Assembly: GCF_000262465.1 (NCBI RefSeq) | Contig: NZ_CM001489.1 | Coordinates: 6,449,222-6,513,221 of the forward strand | DNA length: 64,000 nucleotides | Direction: 5' to 3' | Source: Frankia sp. QA3 | GTDB taxonomy: Bacteria; Actinomycetota; Actinomycetes; Frankiales; Frankiaceae | In this document: positions 56,148 through 64,000 of the stretch, in pieces | Numbering within the stretch: position 1 is the stretch's first letter | How the letters are laid out: every line of letters starts with the position of its first letter | Program-made: the position numbers and the translations under genes | The notes under the pieces: model-generated | Told to the model about the DNA's origin: nothing | The model's database searches: none | The model's input: the letters and a program-made list of their open reading frames with translations, nothing else

Positions 56148-57125
56148 TCAGCCGTCCTCGAGCAGGCCGCGGCGAAGCTGGGCCAGGGTGCGGGCCAGCA
56201 GCCGGGACACGTGCATCTGGGAGATGCCGAGTTCGGTGGCGATCTGAGACTGGGTCATGTTGCCGAAGAAGCGCAGGAGCAGGATGCGCTTCTCCCGCGC
56301 CGGGAGCTTCTCCAGCAGCGGCTTGAGTGACTCGCGGTACTCCACGCCCTCCAGGGACTCGTCCTGGACGCCCAGGGTGTCCGCGACGGCGGGAGCCTCG
56401 TCGTCACCGGAGTCCGGCGCGTCGAGGGAGACCGCCGAGTAGGCGTTGGCCGATTCCAGCCCCTCGAGGACGTCCTCCTCGCTCATCTGCAGATGCCGGG
56501 CGATCTCGCTCACCGTGGGTGAGCGTCCGAGCGTCTGGGACAGCTCGGAGGTCGCCTTCGTCAGCGAGAGCTTGAGCTCCTGCAACCGGCGGGGAACCCG
56601 GATCGCCCAGCCCTTGTCGCGGAAATGCCGCTTGATCTCGCCGACGATCGTCGGGGTGGCATAGGTGGAGAACTCCACCCCGCGCTCCGGGTCGAACCGG
56701 TCCACCGACTTGATCAGGCCGATCGTGGCGACCTGGACGAGGTCGTCGAGCGGCTCACCCCGGTTGCGGAAGCGCCGGGCGAGGTACTCCACCAGCGGCA
56801 GGTGCATCCGGACGAGCTGGTCGCGGATGGCGGCGCGCTCCGCGTCGCCCTCGGGCAGTTCGGCGAGGCGCACGAACAGCGCGCGGGCCATCGCCCGGTC
56901 GGGAGAGTGGGCGCGGTCGGTGCTTTCGCGTTCACCCTCGCCCTCGGTGCTCGGCAGCGGTTGGACCGCGACCTCGGCGCCGAGGTCGCGGTCCTGGCCG
57001 CGCTCGGCGGGGTGTTCGTCCAGTGCGGCTCCCCGCTGGCTCAGCGCGGCCACCGGGTCGACCGCGGGCGTGTCCTGGCCGGCTGCCGTCCGGGGCGGCG
57101 TCGGGGTTCTGCCGGTCGACGTCAC
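56148..57125 (-). CDS. sigF: Alternative sigma factor of the SigB/SigF family
   Basis: The 325-residue protein has regions 2 to 4 of the SigB/SigF group: LPLVEYLARRFRNRGEPLDD then LVQVATIGLIKSVDRFDPER and FSTYATPTIVGEIKRHFRD (region 2), RRLQELKLSLTKATSELSQT (region 3) and ILLLRFFGNMTQSQIATELG then ISQMHVSRLLARTLAQLR (region 4). The first 75 residues are a variable extension. The GTG start at 57125 overlaps the stop of the upstream anti-sigma gene by four bases. It probably governs a general-stress or developmental regulon, controlled by that partner. Confidence 0.92.
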   Translation of the reverse strand: MTSTGRTPTPPRTAAGQDTPAVDPVAALSQRGAALDEHPAERGQDRDLGAEVAVQPLPSTEGEGERESTDRAHSPDRAMARALFVRLAELPEGDAERAAIRDQLVRMHLPLVEYLARRFRNRGEPLDDLVQVATIGLIKSVDRFDPERGVEFSTYATPTIVGEIKRHFRDKGWAIRVPRRLQELKLSLTKATSELSQTLGRSPTVSEIARHLQMSEEDVLEGLESANAYSAVSLDAPDSGDDEAPAVADTLGVQDESLEGVEYRESLKPLLEKLPAREKRILLLRFFGNMTQSQIATELGISQMHVSRLLARTLAQLRRGLLEDG

Positions 57126-57658
57126 GATGTACCTACCGCGTCACCCAATGGTGTCTCGTCGGCCGCGCCCGATCCGCGGACGTGCCCCGCCGGGGGCTCG
57201 CCGAGATCCGCCCGCACGCCCCGGCGCTTCTGCAGCGTGATGCTCACCTTGTTGTCCGGGCCCGTCGAGGTCTCGACACCGCCCGCGAGGGCCTTGAGCA
57301 CCGTCCAGGCGAAGGTGTCCTCCGAGGGGGGCTCGCCGTCGAGGCTCTCGACCGTCACCAGAACGTGCATCACTCCGGGCGAGAGCGTGAAGGTGCAGTC
57401 GAGCGACGATCCGGGCACCGCCGAGACGAGCAGCAGCGCGCACGCCTCGTCGACGGCGATCCGCAGGTCCTCGATGTCGTCGAGGGTGAAGTCGAGCCGG
57501 GCCGCGAGGGACGCCGTGGCGGTGCGCAGGACGGTTAGGTACGCGCTGGCCGCGGGCAGGGTGAGCGCGACGACGTCGCGCAGTCCGCCGGAGTGGGCGG
57601 TTTGGCTGTCGATGGTGTCGGAGTTCTCCGCGCCGCCGGTCGAAGGCGTCGGATCCAC
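57122..57658 (-). CDS. rsbW: RsbW/UsfX-type anti-sigma factor
   Basis: The 178-residue protein has the GHKL-type ATPase of anti-sigma factors: LRTATASLAARLDFTLDDIE then DLRIAVDEACALLLV (N-box region) near 60-80, and a degenerate late part ending NKVSITLQKRRG. It would bind and inhibit the SigF product of the next gene, with which it overlaps by four bases. GTG 57658 was chosen because AGGAAC lies just upstream. No RsbV-type antagonist lies beside it. The C-terminal 30 residues are a Gly/Pro/Ala tail. Confidence 0.85.
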   Translation of the reverse strand: MDPTPSTGGAENSDTIDSQTAHSGGLRDVVALTLPAASAYLTVLRTATASLAARLDFTLDDIEDLRIAVDEACALLLVSAVPGSSLDCTFTLSPGVMHVLVTVESLDGEPPSEDTFAWTVLKALAGGVETSTGPDNKVSITLQKRRGVRADLGEPPAGHVRGSGAADETPLGDAVGTS

Positions 57659-58022
57659 GTTCCTACCCCCAAAGAGCCTGCGTAGTGCGAGGAGGAACCC
57701 TCGCGGGTGGTCCGCCGGCCGGAGCCGGCCGAACGATGATGTTGTGGATGAGGGCCTTCCCGCCCGCCGACGGTGTAAAGCATCCCCACGGCGGCCGTGA
57801 CGTCCCTCATGGCCAGATGGGATCCGCTCCGTCGGCGACCCGCGACGGCCACCACCTCCACCGTACCCAGCCGCTGGTGGGTCCCGCAGGTCGGGTGATC
57901 GCAAGTGGTCGCGGCCGGCCCCCCACGCGGCTCGCCGGCCGCCGGCCGGCCGCGGCACGCGGGGCCTCGGAACTGGACGAGCGGGACGGATCACGCCCCG
58001 AGCCGGATCGGATCAAGCCGGA
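57659..58022. other. Gene-free stretch upstream of rsbW
   Basis: The 364-base gap between the GNAT gene's stop and rsbW's start must hold the rsbW-sigF promoter. I could not fix a SigF-type promoter (GTTT, about 15 bases, GGGTAT) in it. Short GC palindromes near 57925-57955 are the only structure. Confidence 0.4.
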
Positions 58023-58592
58023 TCAGCCCGGACCGGCGGTGACGGCACCGGGGCGCGGGCGGGCCAGGGCGGCGAGGTCGGTGAGGGCGTCGCCGTCCAC
58101 CCGCCAGGTCGACCACCCGGTCAGCGGCTGCGCCGCCAGCGAGCGGTAGAACGCCTGCGCCGGCGTGTTCCAGTCGAGCACGGCCCATTCCAGCCGCCGG
58201 TAGCCCCGTTCGACGCAGACCGCGGCGAGGGCGGCGAGCAGGGCCCGGCCGTGGCCGCCGCGGCGGTGCTCCGGCCGCACGAACAGGTCGATCAGGTACA
58301 TGCCAGATTGGCCGGTCCAGGTGGAGAAGGTCGGATGCCAGATCGCGAAGCCCACGACCGGCGGCGGATGCGCCACCCCGGTCGGGGGTGCACCCCCGAC
58401 CGGGGTGGCACCCCCGGCTGGCTCGTCGGCCGTGGCGACCAGGCAGTAGGCGGCCGCAACGGGGCCGAACAAAGCGGCGTGCAGATCGGCCGGGGTCATG
58501 GCGACCCGGTCCGGCTCGCGCTCGTAGGCGGCGAGCTCCCGGACCAGCTCCAGGACGACCTCGACGTCCCCCGGGCCGGCCACCCGGATCAT
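58023..58592 (-). CDS. GNAT-family N-acetyltransferase
   Basis: The 189-residue protein has the GNAT core: IRVAGPGDVEVVLELVREL at the N-terminus, MYLIDLFVRPEHRRGGHGRA then LLAALAAV (acetyl-CoA loop) near 95-120, and LEWAVLDWNTPAQAFYRSLA near 135. A Pro/Gly/Ala segment near 60-75 (GGATPVGGAPPTGV) interrupts the first sheet and comes from a short DNA repeat. The ATG overlaps the rmlC stop by four bases, so the two are coupled. Acceptor substrate is unknown, perhaps an amino sugar given the rmlC context. Confidence 0.88.
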   Translation of the reverse strand: MIRVAGPGDVEVVLELVRELAAYEREPDRVAMTPADLHAALFGPVAAAYCLVATADEPAGGATPVGGAPPTGVAHPPPVVGFAIWHPTFSTWTGQSGMYLIDLFVRPEHRRGGHGRALLAALAAVCVERGYRRLEWAVLDWNTPAQAFYRSLAAQPLTGWSTWRVDGDALTDLAALARPRPGAVTAGPG

Positions 58593-59215
58593 CGCGAGCC
58601 GCCCGCCGTGGCGCCGGCGGCGCGTAGCTCGTCGTAGAAGGCCCGGCAGTCGCGGTAGGCCGGCAGCAGGCCCGCCGACTCGGCCTCCTTGAGCGAGGGG
58701 GCCGCGGCATCCTTCTCCGACAGCAGCGGCGTGAGGTCGTCGGGCCAGGGCAGGGCCAGATCGGGGTCGAGCGGGTTGACGCCGTGCTCGCGGCCGGGAG
58801 TGTAGGACGTCGAGCACAGGTAGGAGATCGCCGCGTCGTTGGTGAGCGCCATGAACGCGTGCCCCAGGCCCTCCGAGACGTACAGGCCCCGCCGGTCGAC
58901 GTCGTCGAGCAGGACCGAGGCGAAGGTGCCGAACGTTGGCGATCCGGTGCGGATGTCGACCACGCAGTCGAGCACCCGCCCGCGTACGCACGTCACGTAC
59001 TTCGCCTGGCTGGGTGGCACCTGAGCGTAGTGCACGCCACGGAGCGTCCCGGCCCGGCTGACGCTGTGATTGGCCTGCGACAGGGTCAGCGGATGGCCCA
59101 CGACCTCGGCAAGCGCGTCGGAGCGGAACCACTCCAGGAAGGTCCCGCGGCTGTCGGAGTGCTGACGCGGGGTGAACACCCAGGCGTCCGGAACCGATAG
59201 TTCGCTGATCTCCAC
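58589..59215 (-). CDS. rmlC: dTDP-4-dehydrorhamnose 3,5-epimerase
   Basis: The 208-residue cupin has HSDSRGTFLEWFRSDALAEV near 18, QANHSVSRAGTLRGVHYAQ near 47 with the catalytic histidine, VTCVRGRVLDCVVDIRTGSPTF near 75 and GLGHAFMAL near 115. These are the RmlC signature. It makes dTDP-4-keto-L-rhamnose precursor for rhamnose-containing glycans. GTG 59215 starts the gene. No other rml gene is present, and the upstream side is the decayed transposon region, so the locus may have lost neighbours. Confidence 0.92.
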   Translation of the reverse strand: MEISELSVPDAWVFTPRQHSDSRGTFLEWFRSDALAEVVGHPLTLSQANHSVSRAGTLRGVHYAQVPPSQAKYVTCVRGRVLDCVVDIRTGSPTFGTFASVLLDDVDRRGLYVSEGLGHAFMALTNDAAISYLCSTSYTPGREHGVNPLDPDLALPWPDDLTPLLSEKDAAAPSLKEAESAGLLPAYRDCRAFYDELRAAGATAGGSR

Positions 59216-59466
59216 GAGAGCGAAGGTACCGGTTCGACCGAGCGTCTCCCAGCAGGCCGGACCGTTGGGCCGGTGCGCGTTGGCGCGCAGGTGTGGCTCT
59301 TGCGGAGCGCCGGCTCCGGTGGTGCGACCGGTGTCGCGTACCGGAGTCGGCGGTGCCCGCGTCGGCCGTCGGGGGTGACCCCCTCCCAGGCGGTGGGGCT
59401 CGTCTTCGGGTTCGGGTGGTAGGGCTGGAGCACCTTCGACAGCGTCGAAGCTTTGGCAGCGCCGGG

Positions 59467-60009
59467 CACCGCACGCGGGCCGCCGCGCTGGCGTGCATCC
59501 ACGCCCGCGTCGCGAGCCAGCGCCGCGACGGGCTGCACACACTCCCGACCCGGCTCGCGAAAACCCACGTCACGGTCGTCGTCGAGGATCTGCATGTCGC
59601 CGGGATGGTCCGTAACCGGCGCCTCGCCCGCGCCGTCGCCGACACCGGGATGGCCGAGGTCCGCCGCCAGCTGGCTTACAGGACCGGCTGGTACGGATCG
59701 ACGCTGGTCGTCGCGGACCGGTGGTATCCAAGCTCGAAGACCTGTTCCGGCTGCGGCTGGCGAAACCCAAGCCTGACCCTGGCCGAGCGCACCTTCACCT
59801 GCCAGTCCTGCGGGCTGGTCCTCGACCGTGACCTGAACGCCGCGGTCAACCTGCGCAGCCTCGTCGCCGGCAGTGCGTCGGAGACGGAAAACGCCCGTGG
59901 AGCCGACCGTAAGCCCCACTCCGGTGAGCGGGTGGCCATGAAACGGGAACCCGGCCCGGCTTCGGCCGGTCAGACCGGGAGCGCCGCCCCGCACGGGACG
60001 GCAGCGTGA
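59467..60009 (+). pseudogene. tnpB: IS605-family TnpB nuclease, 5'-truncated
   Basis: Only about 180 C-terminal residues remain: ARVASQRRDGLHTLPTRLAK, VVVEDLHVAGM with the RuvC-II glutamate, RNRRLARAVADTGMAEVRRQ, a zinc ribbon (CSGC ... CQSC) and VLDRDLNAAVNL with the RuvC-III aspartate. The N-terminal half, including the RuvC-I aspartate, is missing, and no start codon is in a sensible place. TnpB is the RNA-guided nuclease of IS200/IS605 elements. The remnant ends at an element-end hairpin and abuts a broken ABC permease gene, so the element probably inserted there. Confidence 0.88.
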
Positions 60010-60033
60010 CCGGTGAGCGTCAAAGCTCACCGG
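60010..60033 (+). mobile_element. Right-end hairpin of the IS605-type remnant
   Basis: CCGGTGAGC (60010-60018) pairs perfectly with GCTCACCGG (60025-60033) around GTCAAA, right after the tnpB stop. IS200/IS605 elements end in such subterminal hairpins, and their guide RNA usually runs into this end. The permease reading frame stops a few bases beyond. Confidence 0.7.
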
Positions 60034-60038
60034 AACGC

Positions 60039-60418
60039 AACGGTACAGCGCGCCGATGAAGCTCCAGAACAGGATCTGTACCAGCAGCGGCGTGCCCCGG
60101 AAGAACCAGATGTACAGCCAGGCGGGGCCGGCCACGACCGGGTTCGGCGACATCCGCAGGATGGCGAGCAGTACTCCGCCGCCGATCCCGATCGCCATCG
60201 CGATGACCGTCAGGCAGACGGTGGCCCACATGCCGCGTGGCACCGGCTCGGCGAACAGGTAGTCGCCGACGGTGCCCCACTGGAAGTCCGGACTGGTGAC
60301 GAGGCCAAGCTGACGAAGGAGGGCGCCCCCATCGCGGCGAACACCAGGATGACCACACCGGCCGCCCACCGGCCGGGATGGCGCAGCGGCACTGCGTCGA
60401 TCGGCTTGGCCATGGCGG
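60039..60418 (-). pseudogene. Amino-acid ABC transporter permease, broken
   Basis: The N-terminal part reads AKPIDAVPLRHPGRWAAGVV then, one frame over after about 60325, SPDFQWGTVGDYLFAEPV, CLTVIAMAIGIGGGVLLAIL and LYIWFFRGTPLLVQILFW. This is the GlnP/HisM-type permease with its RGTPLLVQ motif. A frameshift and a truncation at the IS end make it non-functional. The C-terminal half is absent from the window. It follows directly on the binding-protein remnant. Confidence 0.88.
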
Positions 60419-60987
60419 CGCGCAACGGAGCGGGCAGCCCCGAGTCCTTCTGGTGGTGCCGGTCTGCACCGCCACCGTGTGCCCACACAGGTCGTCCGGC
60501 GAGGCGACCTCCGCCCCACCCTGGCCGCGGGTCATGAAGGAGGTACCCGCGGAGTAGTAGGTCACGAAGTCGACCTGCTTCTCCCGCTCCAAGGTGTCGG
60601 TGAAGGACGACATGCCGATGTCATATCGGCCGGAGGCGGGACCGGGCAGGACCGAGTCGAAGACCACCTGCGTGGGCTGGACCTTGAGACCCAGGACACC
60701 GCCGAGTGCGCGGCCCAGGTCGATATCCATTCCGATGATGCTTTTCCCGTCCGTGTCGAAGAACTCGTTCGGGGCGTAGGACGGGGCGGTGGCCACCGTG
60801 AGCGTCCCTTGTCGCGGCTGCTCTGGGGTAGTTGACCTGCGATGACGCTGTCGGTGGCGGTCGTCGTCGCCGGCGTGGCGGCGGAGTCGGAGTCGTCATC
60901 GCCACAGCCCGCCGCGATCGTCGGCAGAGCGAGGCTCATGACCAGGGCGGATATCCTCGCATCATGACGGAAAACGCCGCTGTGCAC
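60419..60987 (-). pseudogene. Amino-acid ABC transporter substrate-binding lipoprotein, broken
   Basis: From ATG 60987 a lipoprotein signal is seen with lipobox LPTIAAGC (C28), then an acidic linker. The mature domain (VATAPSYAPNEFFDTDGKS, FDSVLPGPASGRYDIGMSSF, DLCGHTVAVQTGTT) reads in another frame after about 60810. A deletion then joins it, out of frame, to KDSGLPAPLRAAM, a late motif of the family. At least one frameshift and one internal deletion have inactivated it. It is upstream of and close to the permease remnant. Confidence 0.88.
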
Positions 60988-61259
60988 TGATGACCTTCTG
61001 GATCGGGTGAGGCGTTATGTGACGTGGACGGTGTCCGAGTGCACCCAATCCTGATCATGTGACGTCTCCGCTACGCTCGCGCGCCCGCTCCGTGTCGACA
61101 TGTTTCGTTTGTGGTGAGGTTCGTCAGAGGTTCATCGTGGGCGAACCTTCCGCGTGAGCTGGACCGGGTCGGCGTGCGATATTGGATGTAACCCCGGGCA
61201 ACCCCCGGGCGCTCGTCCCGCTTCATGATCACCACACGTCATGGGGTGGGACCGCTCAG

Positions 61260-61299
61260 GCCCGCCCTCCCGCGGACACGGCACGCATGGAGGGCGGGC
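61260..61299 (+). promoter_or_regulatory. Stable hairpin in the malic enzyme leader
   Basis: GCCCGCCCTCC (61260-61270) pairs perfectly with GGAGGGCGGGC (61289-61299) around an 18-base loop and is followed by GTCTTGTAG. It lies 75 bases before the malic enzyme start, within a 386-base gene-free stretch (60988-61373). It could be a terminator of upstream transcription or an attenuator; no riboswitch family is recognised. Confidence 0.5.
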
Positions 61300-61373
61300 G
61301 TCTTGTAGCGCCGCCCAGGTGGTACCACGATCGCCCGAGGGGCCACCGGCGGCATGTCCGAGGAGCAATCTCC

Positions 61374-62603
<1,230 letters not shown>

Positions 62604-62635
62604 GAGCGTCCGTAGCTGTCAGCGTCCGTAGCTGC

Positions 62636-62674
62636 CGGGGACCCCGCAGGCATCATCTGCCTGCGGGGTCCCCG
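62636..62674. terminator. Strong bidirectional terminator
   Basis: A perfect 17-bp stem (62636-62652 with 62658-62674) with loop TCATC sits between the convergent malic enzyme and zinc-ribbon genes. Confidence 0.85.
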
Positions 62675-62750
62675 AGCCGTCTGCGTGGGCTGGTGCGGCT
62701 GACGTGGCTGGGTGCGGCTGACGTGGCTGGTGCGGCCGCACGGGACCCGG

Positions 62751-62978
62751 TCAGACCCGGCCGCACCCCTGGCAGGGCCGGTTCTCGACGGCGTCGTCCA
62801 GCGGGCGCAGCGTCCCGCAGCCCTTGTAGGAGCAGCAGACGAAGTCCGCCGACATGACGGTGATGACCGGCGTGCCATCGATGATGACCGTGGCGGGTGC
62901 CTCCGCGATCGGGACAACCCGCCGGCGGCGCCAGCCCAGCCGCCGATGCGCCCCGCGGCGACCGGGCGTCTCTGGCAT
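62751..62978 (-). CDS. Small zinc-ribbon protein
   Basis: The 75-residue protein has a basic N-terminus (GRRGAHRRLGWRRRRVVP), then TVIIDGTPVITVMSADFVC, and ends with two cysteine groups, CCSYKGC and PCQGC, that should bind zinc. I recognise no named family. ATG 62978 has GGGATG upstream; GTG 62996 and 62993 are alternatives. It converges on the malic enzyme gene and is divergent from the MDR gene. Confidence 0.6.
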   Translation of the reverse strand: MPETPGRRGAHRRLGWRRRRVVPIAEAPATVIIDGTPVITVMSADFVCCSYKGCGTLRPLDDAVENRPCQGCGRV

Positions 62979-63110
62979 GTCATCCCGGGTCACCACGATC
63001 TGTCCACCGCACCGTCCACGCTTGTCGTAACCACGGCGATGAGTTCAGCACAACGGACCCGGGGACGCGCGGGCCGGGGCGGATGATCCCTGTTCGTCAG
63101 AATCGGTGTA

Positions 63111-63140
63111 GGAATCGGCATCGGAGTCGGAATCGGAGTC
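63111..63140. repeat. 6-bp microsatellite
   Basis: Five units of GGAATC/GGCATC/GGAGTC lie between the divergent zinc-ribbon and MDR genes. The stretch is non-coding and may be within the promoter of the MDR gene. Confidence 0.85.
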
Positions 63141-63193
63141 GCGGCTGGCCAGGGTCGCTCGCGCCTGGGATCGGGCGGCCGTAGGTTCGAGGG

Positions 63194-64000
63194 GTGCTCG
63201 CAGCCGCCGCGGTCTCCCTGCATCCCGATGCCCCTCTCGCTGGTCTGTCCGTCGGCGAGCAGCCTGAGCCCGCGCCCGCGGACGGGTGGGTCACCGTCAC
63301 GGTGCGAGCCGCCTCGCTGAACCATCACGACCTCTTCAGTCTGCGTGGAGTGGGTCTGCCGGCCGACCGCCTCCCGATGATCCTCGGCTGTGACGCCGCC
63401 GGGGTGACCGCCGAGGGGGAGGAGGTCATCGTGCATGCGGTGATCGGTGATCCGGCGGCGGGGGGCGGCGACGAGACGCTGGACCCGCGGCGAACCCTAC
63501 TGTCCGAGCTGCACCCGGGCACCCTCGCCGAGCGGGTCGCGGTGCCCCGGCGCAATCTCGTCCCGAAGCCGGCCGGGTTGTCCTGGGAGGAGGCGGCGTG
63601 CCTGCCGACCGCCTGGCTCACCGCCTACCGGATGGTGGTGTCCCGGGCCGGCCTGCCCGCCAGCGGCGGCGGGACGCTGCTCGTCCAGGGTGCGGGTGGC
63701 GGGGTGGCGACCGCCGCCCTGCTGATCGGTAAGGCCGCGGGGCACACCGTGTTCGTCACCTCGCGCGACGAGGGCAAGCGCACGCGGGCCGCGGCCCTCG
63801 GCGCCGACGAGGTGTTCGAGTCCGGCGCCCGGCTACCGCGGCGGGTCGACGCCGTCATCGAGACGGTCGGCGCCGCCACCTGGAGCCATTCGGTCCGGTC
63901 CCTGCGGCCCGGGGGCCGCATCGTCGTCTCCGGCGCGACCAGCGGCCCGAACCCGCCGGCCGAGCTCACCCGGATCTTCTTCCTGCAGTTGTCGGTCGTC
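63194..64000 (+). CDS. MDR-family zinc-less alcohol dehydrogenase/quinone oxidoreductase, 5' part
   Basis: The gene starts at GTG 63194 and runs off the right edge; 269 residues are visible. It has RAASLNHHDLFSLRGVG and MILGCDAAGV in the catalytic domain, and LVQGAGGGVATAALLIGKAA then GHTVFVTSRDEGKRTRA for NADPH binding. No structural zinc cysteines appear between residues 85 and 115, so a quinone-reductase-like member is likely. The start lies in an upstream gap with a microsatellite. Substrate is unknown. Confidence 0.85.
   Translation, partial: MLAAAAVSLHPDAPLAGLSVGEQPEPAPADGWVTVTVRAASLNHHDLFSLRGVGLPADRLPMILGCDAAGVTAEGEEVIVHAVIGDPAAGGGDETLDPRRTLLSELHPGTLAERVAVPRRNLVPKPAGLSWEEAACLPTAWLTAYRMVVSRAGLPASGGGTLLVQGAGGGVATAALLIGKAAGHTVFVTSRDEGKRTRAAALGADEVFESGARLPRRVDAVIETVGAATWSHSVRSLRPGGRIVVSGATSGPNPPAELTRIFFLQLSVV

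Overview
The window is a very GC-rich actinobacterial chromosome segment. GC- or GTG-biased starts, near-total G/C at third codon positions, two WhiB proteins, a mycoredoxin, a SigR/RsrA pair, an AdnB-type helicase-nuclease and UPF0182/DUF2342/PPA1309 family proteins all point to the class. My best guess is a Frankia-like organism; that assignment is inference from style and gene content, not from a search. Most of the window is conserved chromosomal backbone. Its gene order recalls two blocks of Mycobacterium tuberculosis: adnB/mrx1/uvrD2/whiB7/ABC1 kinase/DUF2342/PDZ protease/UPF0182, and aroA/rsgA/sigH/anti-sigma/biotinyl protein/pdtaS/whiB1.

Layout. 1-9 kb: the C-terminal part of an AdnB-like helicase-nuclease, a MerR-PP2C fusion, an EEP hydrolase, a PucR regulator carrying a nine-fold 15-bp repeat, a small membrane protein and a coupled pair of M16 peptidases. 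9-14.3 kb: a GAF-ANTAR protein, mycoredoxin, UvrD2 (its HRDC tail lies in another frame) and whiB7. whiB7 is preceded by a promoter, a leader ORF with a perfect Shine-Dalgarno sequence and an intrinsic terminator, which is the layout expected for ribosome-mediated attenuation. 14.3-27 kb: an alkaline-phosphatase-fold enzyme, ABC1 kinase, ThiF-like protein, DUF2342 protein, MoaE, PDZ/Lon-like protease, a PPA1309 protein and UPF0182. 27.1 kb: initiator tRNA-Met with its own promoter and terminator.

27.8-35.5 kb: an Lrp regulator with a class III aminotransferase, FAD amine oxidase, aldehyde dehydrogenase and alpha/beta hydrolase, probably for amine or polyamine catabolism. 35.8-44.3 kb: GDPD, hisN, rsgA, aroA, an amidase, a frameshifted methyltransferase, a hydrolase, then sigR-rsrA behind a SigR-type promoter. 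44.4-50.5 kb: a sugar epimerase, a 24-residue ribosomal protein (bL37), DUF5317, a biotinyl carrier protein, BsaP, and bioB/bioD/bioF. 50.6-58 kb: PdtaS kinase, WhiB1, a second GDPD, a diacylglycerol-kinase-like protein, a membrane protein behind a 21-bp-phased repeat array, and the rsbW-sigF operon.

58-61 kb is the only clearly decayed region. rmlC and a GNAT gene are followed by a 5'-truncated IS605-type TnpB gene abutting a broken amino-acid ABC transporter (permease and binding protein). 61.4-64 kb: malic enzyme, a small zinc-ribbon protein and the start of an MDR-family oxidoreductase that runs off the window.

Common themes are thiol-oxidative stress (mycoredoxin, SigR/RsrA, WhiB proteins), coupled two-gene units with 4-bp overlaps (M16 pair, bioF-bioD, sigR-rsrA, rsbW-sigF, rmlC-GNAT), strong perfect-stem terminators between convergent genes, and short tandem repeats both in frame inside enzymes and between genes.
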